NCBI GenBank assembly: GCA_964437945.1
Contig: CAYTJF010000245.1
Coordinates: 1 to 9,226 of the forward strand
Direction: 5' to 3'
Origin: Granulosicoccus sp964437945
Lineage (GTDB): Bacteria > Pseudomonadota > Gammaproteobacteria > Granulosicoccales > Granulosicoccaceae
Length of the DNA: 9,226 nucleotides
Every line of letters starts with the position of its first letter. The first letter of the stretch is position 1. A model generated the notes under the pieces. It was not told the DNA's origin and did no database searches. It saw nothing but the letters and a program-made list of their open reading frames with translations. Both the position numbers and the translations under genes were made by a program. This document shows positions 1-6,575 of the stretch, one piece after another.

Positions 1-68
1 ACGTCGATGGCGCGCTGTTTGAAGGTGACAACGTGATTGGCAATTCGATTGATGTTTTGGGCACCTAG
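1..68 (+). CDS. 3' end of an unidentified protein (partial)
   Basis: The frame starting at base 3 is open from the window edge to a TAG at 66-68. It gives a 21-residue tail, VDGALFEGDNVIGNSIDVLGT. The tail is acidic and rich in Gly, Asn and Asp, a composition common at the end of secreted beta-rich or repeat proteins, but it is too short to assign to a family. Support for a real gene end comes from the strong plus-strand terminator roughly 100 bases downstream and the absence of any other plus-strand gene between the two. The start and most of the gene lie outside the window. Confidence 0.55.
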   Translation, partial: VDGALFEGDNVIGNSIDVLGT

Positions 69-133
69 TTAACCCAGAAAATATATTAACCCAAAGGATC
101 TTCGCCACTGTTTTTATCCATACTTCGGCGGCT

Positions 134-166
134 AAGTTACCTGGCTCCAGTGTGCTGGACCCACTT
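134..166 (+). other. Imperfect hairpin preceding the terminator
   Basis: Three helical segments nest on the same axis. AAG 134-136 pairs with CTT 164-166, TGG 142-144 with CCA 161-163, and TCCAG 146-150 with CTGGA 155-159 around a TGTG tetraloop. A C/C mismatch (145/160) and a one-sided bulge TTACC (137-141) interrupt the stem. It ends three bases before the terminator stem begins, so the 3' end of the upstream transcript would carry two tandem hairpins. It could be part of a 3' UTR element or of a small RNA that uses the terminator. No known RNA family is identified. Confidence 0.4.
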
Positions 167-169
167 TAC

Positions 170-210
170 GGGGACGCAAAGGTTTAATACTGTACCTTGC
201 GTCCCCTTTT
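170..210 (+). terminator. Rho-independent terminator of the upstream plus-strand gene
   Basis: GGGGACGCAA (170-179) and GGT (181-183) pair with ACC (194-196) and TTGCGTCCCC (197-206), with a single bulged A at 180 and a 10-base loop. A TTTT run follows at 207-210. The GC-rich stem plus U-tract is the standard intrinsic terminator layout, and its orientation fits the plus-strand gene ending at 68. The distance from that stop, about 100 bases, is longer than usual, leaving room for the preceding hairpin. Confidence 0.8.
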
Positions 211-409
211 GTCAGCTTTTATTAACTTAAAGAATAATTCTTAAGAGTGTGCCCGAAAATTAACGAGAGCTGTAGTTTCACAGATAGGACATCAAAGAAC
301 ACGTTAAGTAGAACTCATAGGCATGTCTGACAATGCGCTCAATAAGACACTAAAACTGTTTCGTTGAATCACAGCCTATTACAGCCAATGCTTACTCTAT
401 ACTTTAATC

Positions 410-448
410 GTTGTGCTCTCGACCAATTAACAAAGTCGAGAGCACAAC
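410..448 (-). terminator. Perfect 14-bp hairpin after the haloperoxidase gene
   Basis: GTTGTGCTCTCGAC (410-423) is the exact reverse complement of GTCGAGAGCACAAC (435-448), with an 11-base loop. It begins 11 bases beyond the haloperoxidase stop codon, the usual place for a terminator or 3'-end stabilising structure. There is no clear U-tract on the minus-strand side (GATTAAAGT follows), nor on the plus side. It is therefore not a textbook intrinsic terminator; it may protect the 3' end or act with other factors. Confidence 0.55.
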
Positions 449-459
449 TCCAGTACTTT

Positions 460-2640
460 CTAGGCTTGTACCAGTTCTGATGCTGCTTCACGCTCAGGCG
501 CTGCTACAGAAGCTGACGTAGGCAAATGCCTAACCCACCAGTCATCAAATGTAATCGATGCACCCTGGGAGTTTGTGATAAATACATTAACAACACTTCC
601 ACCACCGGTTTTTTGTAAGTGCACATGATCGCCATCGAAGCTGTGAAAATCAATTTCTATTGGCTCATCAATCTGTGATAGATGCTCACGCAAAGTACCA
701 GTAGCAACTCTTTCTCCCATACGCAATGACTCATAATAGTCTGTGTAAAAATGCACACCTGCCATATCTCGACCTATAGAGATATTCGCAGCAAGTTTGT
801 TCAATTCACCTGCGATAGTAATGGGATTGGTTGCAAACTCGGATTTAATGTCGCGAAGTTGCTGACCATCACTGCCTTCTTCGACTTTTACCACAGGCAA
901 ATCAGATGGCCACACAACAGGATTACCATCTTTGTCAACCGTATCAAAGAAGGCCTTTAACATGGTGACGCAACCACCAGCCACAGTGGCATGCCCTGCA
1001 CCGTAACTTGGATGCATTGGTGAGCCTTCCGCGAATGCCATCGCCAACAGGAAGTTTTTATCATCGTCCCACCCTGCCGGATCAAGTTCTCCTGAATCAT
1101 TGCACAAATGAGGATCGGCATGGCTGCGACCTGTAGAGCTCGCATTGTCAGCACGAGTAGGTCGATCAGCACGCAGACTTGTATCATCTCGACGAGACTT
1201 GTTGTGAAGATTAACCAATGAGAGTATCGAATTAAGGCGAGTTCGCATATCAGCCAGAGCCGTGCGTGTATCAGCACTAAGATCTGAAGCTGCTGCAGAG
1301 ACCGCGCCTGCTTCAAGGGTTAGCAATGCACCAAGCCGCTCTGGCCTGGCTCGTCTGTGGTAATTGAATTTCTGCCGGCGTACAGCCTTCAGACATCGCG
1401 TTGCAATTTCGGTAACTAAGGAAAGGATATGCGGCCCGCCAAAGGTTGCAAACGCTTGTCGACTGTCTTGCGCTGTCCGGTCCGGCAGGCCCGGTCCAAA
1501 ACCGCTACCATCAGGAATTTTTACCGGTTGCTGAAAACTAAACTGACCAGAATCGAGCATAAACAGACAGGCGTTTAAATAAGCCTGATAGAGTTGATCG
1601 AATCGCACATAAGTCGCCAGGTCACGCGGCGTATCAATAAACCGGCGTGGCAATGGGCTACGACGATTCGCTGCGCCAAAGTCTGCACCATTCTGCACAT
1701 CCAGGTAGGCATTCCAATGCAACATGTAGTCAACAGCGGTTGGAAAATAAGCCACTTTTTGATCAATCTCTTGAGTACCGTAGGTAAGGGAGGCGCCGTT
1801 AAAAAGTGTTGGATCGTTTGGATCTGGCCGCTGCATGCGTGTACCCTGCAGCATAAACTGTGAGACATACGGCCCATCTTTAACGCCCGGCGATGAGCCT
1901 TTGAATATGTCTTCTCGATCCAGAATCCTGTTGTTCGGAGGAGCATCAATATCGTGCTCATCATGACCTTCAAATCGAGCAACTCGACGTCTACGTTCCT
2001 GTAGTGAAAGGTTTCCTGCGGTTTTATCTGAATACCATTCGAGACCAGTTACTGCGTCAAGGACATCTTTTACCGCAATTCCAGAGGGTGTAACCGCCGT
2101 ATCACTATCAGCTATATCTGAAAATGTATTGTCACGAAGTAAAGCAAGCGCGTAAATCTCCGCCATCTCTGCATCAAGTTCTACTGAACCCAGAGCTGGT
2201 GCCGGCGGCATACTCACCGCATCTGAATCTGGCCCTTCAACTGAATAATAATGACCTGCTCGCGGACTTTCCCACCCACGCCAGCCAGGTGCTTCACCAC
2301 CCTTATCGAGCGCATCACCACTAAAAGTTGTTTTTGCTGGTCGACCAGCAGTAATTCCACGTTGGGTTTGTTCAAAATTGGTTGCAGCATCTTGATTTAT
2401 AGCTTCTACCAGAGTTGAGTAGTGTCTGTTGTCATTAAGAATGCCACTATCACCATGGTGCAGGCCCTTGGTAAAACTCAATGCATGACCATCGTCTTCC
2501 AGGTTTTCCTCGTCACTGTTCGTCACTGTGGCGGGGTTGGGATAACTTTGTGCAATATTTCGCGCAGTGTCTCGGCGTTTTCTGGCGTCTTCGCGCCTTT
2601 GGTTGCCCTCAGGTGCCGGGCGAGGATTTGATACTGCCAT
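460..2640 (-). CDS. Vanadium-dependent haloperoxidase (Corallina bromoperoxidase type)
   Basis: This enzyme should use vanadate and hydrogen peroxide to oxidise halides, most likely bromide or iodide, to hypohalous acid. The 726-residue protein carries the vanadate site of the PAP2/haloperoxidase superfamily in order: K424 and R432 in KFNYHRRARPE, H543 with G549-H550 in SPMHPSYGAGHATVAGGC, and R624 with H630 in IGRDMAGVH. The spacing of each group matches the residues known in Corallina enzymes (Lys398/Arg406, His478/Gly484/His485, Arg545/His551). The usual Ser483 position is Ala548 here. Position 423, before the catalytic Lys, is Gln where Corallina has Arg. The length is in the range of, or somewhat longer than, algal enzymes; residues 1-50 are polar and charged and show no signal peptide, so a cytoplasmic location is inferred. 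The ATG at 2640 is supported by AGGAG at 2647-2651, six bases upstream. It appears monocistronic. The family call is firm; the halide preference cannot be read from the sequence. Confidence 0.93.
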   Translation of the reverse strand: MAVSNPRPAPEGNQRREDARKRRDTARNIAQSYPNPATVTNSDEENLEDDGHALSFTKGLHHGDSGILNDNRHYSTLVEAINQDAATNFEQTQRGITAGRPAKTTFSGDALDKGGEAPGWRGWESPRAGHYYSVEGPDSDAVSMPPAPALGSVELDAEMAEIYALALLRDNTFSDIADSDTAVTPSGIAVKDVLDAVTGLEWYSDKTAGNLSLQERRRRVARFEGHDEHDIDAPPNNRILDREDIFKGSSPGVKDGPYVSQFMLQGTRMQRPDPNDPTLFNGASLTYGTQEIDQKVAYFPTAVDYMLHWNAYLDVQNGADFGAANRRSPLPRRFIDTPRDLATYVRFDQLYQAYLNACLFMLDSGQFSFQQPVKIPDGSGFGPGLPDRTAQDSRQAFATFGGPHILSLVTEIATRCLKAVRRQKFNYHRRARPERLGALLTLEAGAVSAAASDLSADTRTALADMRTRLNSILSLVNLHNKSRRDDTSLRADRPTRADNASSTGRSHADPHLCNDSGELDPAGWDDDKNFLLAMAFAEGSPMHPSYGAGHATVAGGCVTMLKAFFDTVDKDGNPVVWPSDLPVVKVEEGSDGQQLRDIKSEFATNPITIAGELNKLAANISIGRDMAGVHFYTDYYESLRMGERVATGTLREHLSQIDEPIEIDFHSFDGDHVHLQKTGGGSVVNVFITNSQGASITFDDWWVRHLPTSASVAAPEREAASELVQA

Positions 2641-2691
2641 TTGATTCTCCTAAATTAAAACCATTTGTATTCAATCTTTAGAATCTCGTTT

Positions 2692-2721
2692 TATATACTC
2701 AATTCATTCTTCATTTTTGAA
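2692..2721 (-). promoter_or_regulatory. Possible promoter of the haloperoxidase gene
   Basis: On the minus strand, TTCAAA (2716-2721) and TATATA (2692-2697) are separated by 18 bases, resembling sigma-70 -35 and -10 boxes. The implied start would give a leader of about 45 bases. The region is AT-rich, so chance matches are likely. Confidence 0.3.
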
Positions 2722-3091
2722 CACATTTAGCGGTATTGAAATCACCTCGATAGAGTAGTTAGCTCTCCATTGTTAGTTACCACGGCAATCTGTTTAGCAG
2801 CTCTTGTATGGATTTAATAGTTGAACTACAGAGATCAAAATAGAAATAGCCACAGGAATTTAAACAGAGCTATCGAACAGGAGAAAATCAGATACTAAGT
2901 CTATTGTGCAACTATCTAACGCTAACTTGTAGCGACTAATGTCAAGTAATTAACTTTAGAAGTGCAAACACAGTTGTGCGTTTCGTCACAGGAACTCAAT
3001 ACAGTTGACTGGCAGCCTTAGACTTAATTGGTTAGAAGTTAGTTGGCAGGGATATAATTATTAATAGTACTTACCGGAACAAGTAATGGAA

Positions 3092-3120
3092 CCCTGTATT
3101 GAATAAACTCCAATACAGGG
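3092..3120 (-). terminator. 10-bp hairpin downstream of the endostatin-like gene
   Basis: CCCTGTATTG (3092-3101) and CAATACAGGG (3111-3120) form a perfect 10-bp stem with a 9-base loop. It lies 107 bases past the stop of the gene at 3228-3947. No U-tract follows on either strand, so termination is plausible but unproven; it could instead be a 3'-end stability element. Confidence 0.4.
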
Positions 3121-3227
3121 CTTGATTAGGGCGATGCTGGGTTGATATCGCAACCTCCCCTACCTCAATACTCTACTAAAACGAGACCGTTGTAGCAGGA
3201 ATTACTACTGACGCACCGCCAGTTTCT

Positions 3228-3947
3228 TTACTCACCAGCATGAAAGCAATAGAACAGCCCGTCACCACCGGTTCTTGGCAATGCATCAGCACTGCAGCCG
3301 GCTGAACCATGCGCTGAATTCCAGGAAACCATGTGCCGGTCTTTACTCAAACCCACGCGATCATGATGGCCAACAATGGCAGAGCCTTCGGCACTACTGG
3401 TCCAACCCGAACAAGTGGTATCACCACCTGCCGTAGAATACTGGCCTTGTGGGGTTGATCCTGTAAGAATGTCGTGGCGATTTGGCTTATCACCGCGTGC
3501 ATTAACGGTTTTGCCGTTCTCATCCAATCCAGTTTCTTTGTTGATTGGATTGGCATCGGAGTGCAGCTCGTCGACATTATTGGCAATGAGTTCACCGTTA
3601 GCATTGTTCCATGGTCCGGCACCAATCCGATCACGAGCATTAACACCAGGTATAACTTTTGGTTGTTCACCAGAGCGATCGATTCCTGCATTTACACTTA
3701 AGTACGCTTTCCAGTTAGTCAACTTAGAGCCTGCTGCAGATGCCAATGATGCACAGTGTGCGTCTGCTCCTTCCAGCCCACCGAGATCAGCACCGTTTCC
3801 TGGTCCTGCGCTGGTAATGAAGAAAGTCATTTCAGCATCCTGTGCCAAAACGCTTGAGTTAATGGCAAAGCCTGTCAATGTTATTCCTAGAGCCGCAGCC
3901 CCTAGCGTTATAAACTTACGCGTTACGGGTTTACTGATGTTGTTCAT
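3228..3947 (-). CDS. Exported endostatin/Len-like (DUF1554-like) protein
   Basis: The 239-residue protein begins with a Sec signal peptide: a basic N-terminus (K6, R10, K11), a hydrophobic stretch at 13-34, and likely cleavage after A35 in SSVLA-QDAEM. The mature part resembles the endostatin-type C-type-lectin fold, as described for leptospiral Len proteins and DUF1554. It has GGLEGADAHC near residues 56-65, then WKAYLS (79-84), W182 in CSGWTSS, GHHDRVGL (193-200), VSWNSAH (207-213) and a final GLFYC (230-234). Four cysteines (C65, C179, C218, C234) fit the nested 1-4 and 2-3 disulfide pattern of endostatin. An RGD tripeptide sits at 151-153. The ATG at 3947 follows a GGTGG site about nine bases upstream. 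The molecular role is unknown; a secreted or periplasmic binding protein is the best inference. Homology is judged from motif order only. Confidence 0.7.
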   Translation of the reverse strand: MNNISKPVTRKFITLGAAALGITLTGFAINSSVLAQDAEMTFFITSAGPGNGADLGGLEGADAHCASLASAAGSKLTNWKAYLSVNAGIDRSGEQPKVIPGVNARDRIGAGPWNNANGELIANNVDELHSDANPINKETGLDENGKTVNARGDKPNRHDILTGSTPQGQYSTAGGDTTCSGWTSSAEGSAIVGHHDRVGLSKDRHMVSWNSAHGSAGCSADALPRTGGDGLFYCFHAGE

Positions 3948-4024
3948 ACTTGTTTTCCACCTACTTGATTGAGATATTTTTTATTGAAACACAATTGCTT
4001 AGGCACCATTACTAAAGCGCCACA

Positions 4025-4049
4025 TGAGAGTCATCTCATTTTACTCTCA
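4025..4049. repeat. 7-bp inverted repeat upstream of the endostatin-like gene
   Basis: TGAGAGT (4025-4031) and ACTCTCA (4043-4049) form a perfect inverted repeat with an 11-base spacer. It sits about 78 bases upstream of the start at 3947, where an operator could lie. A protein-binding role is only inferred, and a repeat of this size can occur by chance. Confidence 0.3.
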
Positions 4050-4228
4050 ACTTCAAAATGGCACAAATTCAAAATAGAAAAGCGCTAATTCGCCGAATCC
4101 GGACTAAATGCTGACTGATTTTGATCGAATTTTACGATCTACAACCCAGCCTATTTGTCGGCGTGCATTTCCAGTTTAAAATACTGGCAACATCGCGCCG
4201 AGTCAATTAGCAATTGCGCGGTAACAGA

Positions 4229-4258
4229 CTAATAGTCAGCTTCTAAAACCACTTCCAT
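4229..4258 (-). CDS. Possible nine-codon leader ORF with strong Shine-Dalgarno
   Basis: The minus strand has GGAGG (4267-4271), eight bases before an ATG at 4256-4258. This opens a nine-residue ORF, MEVVLEADY, ending in TAG at 4229-4231. The ribosome site is as good as that of any gene in the window, yet the product is tiny and ends about 280 bases before the endostatin-like gene. It could be a leader peptide, an inactive relic, or coincidence. The same frame extends upstream without a stop to an earlier ATG, but no ribosome site precedes that one. The peptide is not recognised. Confidence 0.2.
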   Translation of the reverse strand: MEVVLEADY

Positions 4259-4683
4259 GAATCCGACCTCCAAATAGCCTGTTTTCGGACAACCGGTAAT
4301 GAAAAAGTTCATTAAACAAGCGCGACTTTTTGACCTTTTCAACTGCAAACAGACAGGTTGTTACTAGAGTCAACAAACAGAACGTGTGGTTTTGAATCCT
4401 GCGAAGGACAGACTCGATTTCGTTACCGTTCATTTATTCTGTCGATAAGGATACGAGCGATAAACAATGATTAGGGGCTTTCTAACTTTCTTGGGAGCCT
4501 GAACTGTTCTGTTGTCACAATAGCGAATAGATACCCAATCTCTAGATCATAGCTATCCGGGCCAATATGCGATGCCAAACAAACCATCAATGTATACATG
4601 AGAGTCTTGGCTATATTTAATCGACATCACAACAACTTATGCGGCAAGTCAGCATTGAATACCGACTAACAGACACCAAAATT

Positions 4684-4708
4684 TGCATCCACACAGCGTT
4701 GTGATGCA
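4684..4708. promoter_or_regulatory. Dyad about 100 bp upstream of the CBS gene
   Basis: TGCAT (4684-4688) and CACA (4690-4693) pair with TGTG (4700-4703) and ATGCA (4704-4708), with one unpaired C (4689) and a six-base centre. The nearly symmetric 25-bp element lies in the expected promoter or operator zone of the plus-strand gene at 4805. No regulator can be named from the motif. It could be an operator or a weak RNA hairpin. Confidence 0.3.
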
Positions 4709-4804
4709 TGCTATAGCCGTACGGTATTTAAACATCTTTATCAAACTAACGAGTGGAAATATAGCGCATTAATCTTCTATCAACTAATCAGGAGCAAAAG
4801 TATC

Positions 4805-5233
4805 GTGATTTTGAAATCCATAATGACTAACAAACAATTGTCCATCGTGACGATCGCTCCAAACGCTTTTATCGCGCACGCTGTCCAGTTGCTCTCACAA
4901 CATGATATCGGCGCACTGCTGGTCAGCTCCGATTTAAAACCTATCGAAGGCATACTCAGTGAGCGCGATATTGTCCGTTCCCTTTCTGACCCTGATCAAG
5001 ATACGCTTTCACTGCGTGTCCAACAATTGATGACCGCCGATGTACACACATGTTCTATAAATTCAACCGTCGCAGAAATGATGTCTTTAATGTCAACTAA
5101 ACGTATCAGGCACGTCCCTGTTCTGGATGAGGGAAATTTGACTGGTATGGTCAGTATTGGTGATGTGGTACGAGCCAGATTAAATGAACTAGAGTCAGAG
5201 CGGCAGCAAATTCAGGAATATATAACTGGATGA
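4805..5233 (+). CDS. Twin CBS-domain protein
   Basis: The 142-residue protein is made of two tandem CBS motifs, residues about 7-60 and 75-130, and nothing else. Such pairs (Bateman modules) bind adenine nucleotides or related ligands and regulate partner proteins. The diagnostic strings are HDIGALLVSS followed by GILSERDIVRSL, then RIRHVPVLDEG followed by GMVSIGDVVRARL. A polar helical tail (about 126-142, rich in Glu and Gln) could mediate contacts. The start is GTG at 4805, with AGGAG at 4790-4794, ten bases upstream. This gives MILKSIM, matching the usual beginning of this family, whereas the ATG at 4823 would remove that segment and lies too far from the ribosome site. There is no signal peptide, so it is cytoplasmic. 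It is transcribed alone and converges with the cytochrome peroxidase gene. The partner is unknown. Confidence 0.9.
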   Translation: MILKSIMTNKQLSIVTIAPNAFIAHAVQLLSQHDIGALLVSSDLKPIEGILSERDIVRSLSDPDQDTLSLRVQQLMTADVHTCSINSTVAEMMSLMSTKRIRHVPVLDEGNLTGMVSIGDVVRARLNELESERQQIQEYITG

Positions 5234-5266
5234 AAAGGCGTATTCTTGTGCTTGACCAACAACAAT

Positions 5267-5296
5267 CAATAGGCAACTGACTTGAGCAGCCTATTG
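5267..5296. terminator. Hairpin shared by two convergent genes
   Basis: CAATAGGC (5267-5274) and GCCTATTG (5289-5296) form a perfect 8-bp inverted repeat with a 14-base loop, in the 57-bp gap between the convergent CBS and cytochrome peroxidase genes. The right arm overlaps the last codons and TAG stop (5291-5293) of the peroxidase gene. The plus side is followed by only TTT, so it would be a weak terminator. Its position suggests bidirectional use, mainly for the CBS transcript. Confidence 0.4.
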
Positions 5297-6550
5297 TTTC
5301 AATGACAGTGAACGCAGAAAATTAACCAGGTCGTTACGCTGATCATCGTTTAAATCCAGAGGCCTTAGAATTGCTTCGCCCTCTGCATGCAAACGATCTG
5401 GATCGATATCGGCATAAGCATCAACGACATCGCGCAATGTCTCAAGACTACCGTCGTGCATGTAAGGGCCGGTTAGATCAAGGTTACGTAGCGAAGGAGT
5501 ACGCCATTGTCCCCAGTTTAGCTGGCTTAGTTTTACGTCTTTTGTTTTTAGCTTGTCGTTATGAGAACTGGTTTCACCGTATTGGCTCAATAAATTAAAC
5601 CGATCTTGTTTTACACGCTTAATCCCGCCGTACCGTCCAGAGTCGACCACTCCAACTTCGGTAAAAAAAGGTCTACCAGTATCGTGAAATTCACCATTAG
5701 AAAAATTGCTTCCAAAATGGCAAACACGACAGTTAGCTTCACCGATAAATATTTTCAAACCACGCTTAGCCGATTCAGAATAGCTTGCCTGTGCTTTTAC
5801 ATCATCATTGGCCAGCGCATCTCGATAACGATCAAATTCACTGCGCTCAGAACGTAATGTGCGCATAAATGCAGCAATGGATTTAGCCGCTACCACGACC
5901 AGCTCCTCATCGCTTAAATTAACGATTGGTTTATTTTCGTCAGCACTGGTGTTGTTGGTCTGTATATCGTTGTTTGATATGTCAGTAGTGGAATGATCAA
6001 TATAATTGGATTGTAAGGCAGTAAGAAGCATCTCGTTTGAACGTAATGTGTTTGCCAAAGAGGTGATATCATTACCCATTTCGTGTGCGTTAAACATAGG
6101 CCGCAGCGATGCCGCCCATAGACTATCAGCACCACCATCCCATCCAAACCATCGTTGTAAACCAATATCAAGCAGGCCTTGTGTATTACGGACACCTTTT
6201 TCCAGCCCAACACCAACCGATAATTTGTCTGTAAATCCGTTTTCAGGCTGATGACAAGATGCACACGAGACAGATTGATTAGCGGAAAGTGTAGTGTCGG
6301 AGAACAGTGACTCACCGAGTTTTTCCGCCCAGCGCAGCCCAGATAATTCGTTAGCCGGGTCAGGTGGTACTGCTTCAGGCCAAGGCCCGTGAGCGATGAT
6401 GGCGCTAATTTCCTGCTCGGAGAATTCAGCCCTGCTTTGAGCAAACGCTTCAGGAACACCACTCGCAAATAAAAACGCTATTCCAATAGAAATTACCGGC
6501 AGCAGATTTGCCTTTAAAGGATTTAGCTTAAAATCAAATTTGAAAATCAT
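5291..6550 (-). CDS. Exported di-heme cytochrome c peroxidase / MauG-family protein
   Basis: Members of this family carry two c-type hemes in the periplasm and reduce hydrogen peroxide or oxidise a protein partner. With the ATG at 6550 the protein has 419 residues. A signal peptide has its hydrophobic core at 16-30 and a probable cleavage after A37 (EAFA-QS). Heme 1 binds at CASCH (C96, C99, H100) and heme 2 at CRVCH (C274, C277, H278). Other family marks are WDGGADSLW (137-145, the FWDG segment), and GPYMHDGSLETLRDVV (361-376), whose M364 is placed like the distal Met ligand of classical bacterial peroxidases and unlike the Tyr of MauG. An Asn/Asp/Thr-rich insert lies near 185-211. The frame is open up to 6676, but starts there would overlap the upstream gene by about 100 bases and spoil the signal peptide. 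No clear Shine-Dalgarno precedes 6550, so coupling to the upstream gene is likely. The physiological substrate is unknown. Confidence 0.88.
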   Translation of the reverse strand: MIFKFDFKLNPLKANLLPVISIGIAFLFASGVPEAFAQSRAEFSEQEISAIIAHGPWPEAVPPDPANELSGLRWAEKLGESLFSDTTLSANQSVSCASCHQPENGFTDKLSVGVGLEKGVRNTQGLLDIGLQRWFGWDGGADSLWAASLRPMFNAHEMGNDITSLANTLRSNEMLLTALQSNYIDHSTTDISNNDIQTNNTSADENKPIVNLSDEELVVVAAKSIAAFMRTLRSERSEFDRYRDALANDDVKAQASYSESAKRGLKIFIGEANCRVCHFGSNFSNGEFHDTGRPFFTEVGVVDSGRYGGIKRVKQDRFNLLSQYGETSSHNDKLKTKDVKLSQLNWGQWRTPSLRNLDLTGPYMHDGSLETLRDVVDAYADIDPDRLHAEGEAILRPLDLNDDQRNDLVNFLRSLSLKQ

Positions 6551-6575
6551 GATCGATAAAAAATAAACTATTCGA

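Larger units (their letters stand above)
2641..3227. other. Gene-free region of 587 bp
   Basis: I see no convincing coding frame on either strand. The left part is the leader and probable promoter of the haloperoxidase gene. The right part is the 3' side of the endostatin-like gene and contains one clear hairpin (3092-3120). A short 5-bp hairpin, CGCTA/TAGCG (2920-2934), is also present but is probably chance. The remainder is AT-rich with nothing I can assign. Confidence 0.6.
3948..4804. other. Gene-free region of 857 bp between divergent genes
   Basis: This lies between the minus-strand endostatin-like gene and the plus-strand CBS gene and should contain both promoters, though I cannot place either -35/-10 pair with confidence. 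Visible structures are a 7-bp hairpin TGAGAGT/ACTCTCA (4025-4049), a 5-bp stem CCAGT/ACTGG (4171-4187), a micro-ORF with a strong Shine-Dalgarno site (4229-4258, minus), and a dyad at 4684-4708. A minus-strand frame from about 4370 to 4031 reads like protein but is cut by four TAG codons and a final TGA, so it may be a decayed gene. I see no tRNA or mobile element. Confidence 0.5.

Noticed and set aside
103..210. Canonical c-di-GMP-I (GEMM) riboswitch
   Set aside because: GACGCAAA and GTTACC are present, but in reverse order, the GNRA tetraloop hairpin is missing, GACGCAA is part of a terminator stem, and no plus-strand gene follows closely.
226..245. Near-palindrome CTTAA-a-GAAT-a-ATTC-TTAAG
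   Set aside because: The one-base centre cannot form an RNA loop, the sequence is AT-rich, and no gene starts nearby, so no function is supported.
957..1982. Two minus-strand frames of 119 and 135 residues inside the haloperoxidase gene
   Set aside because: They are out-of-frame readings of the haloperoxidase coding sequence; the main frame contains all the conserved active-site motifs.
3376..3972. 198-residue plus-strand frame opposite the endostatin-like gene
   Set aside because: It is antisense to a gene with a clear signal peptide and family motifs, has no ribosome site of note, and its translation is Pro/Ser/Ala-rich without recognisable motifs.
4031..4258. Pyrrolysine or suppressed-TAG reading of the intergenic frame
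   Set aside because: No pyrrolysine machinery or suppressor tRNA is visible, real genes here use TAG as an ordinary stop (for example 5291-5293), and the frame has no known domain.
4236..4433. 65-residue minus-strand frame in the intergenic region
   Set aside because: No Shine-Dalgarno precedes its ATG, the translation has no recognisable motif, and nothing in the context supports a gene.
4022..4606. Direct repeat ACATGAGAGTC at 4022-4032 and 4596-4606
   Set aside because: About ten 11-base repeats are expected by chance in a sequence of this length.
5914..6468. 184-residue minus-strand frame inside the peroxidase gene
   Set aside because: It overlaps the heme-binding coding sequence in another frame and shows no domain features.
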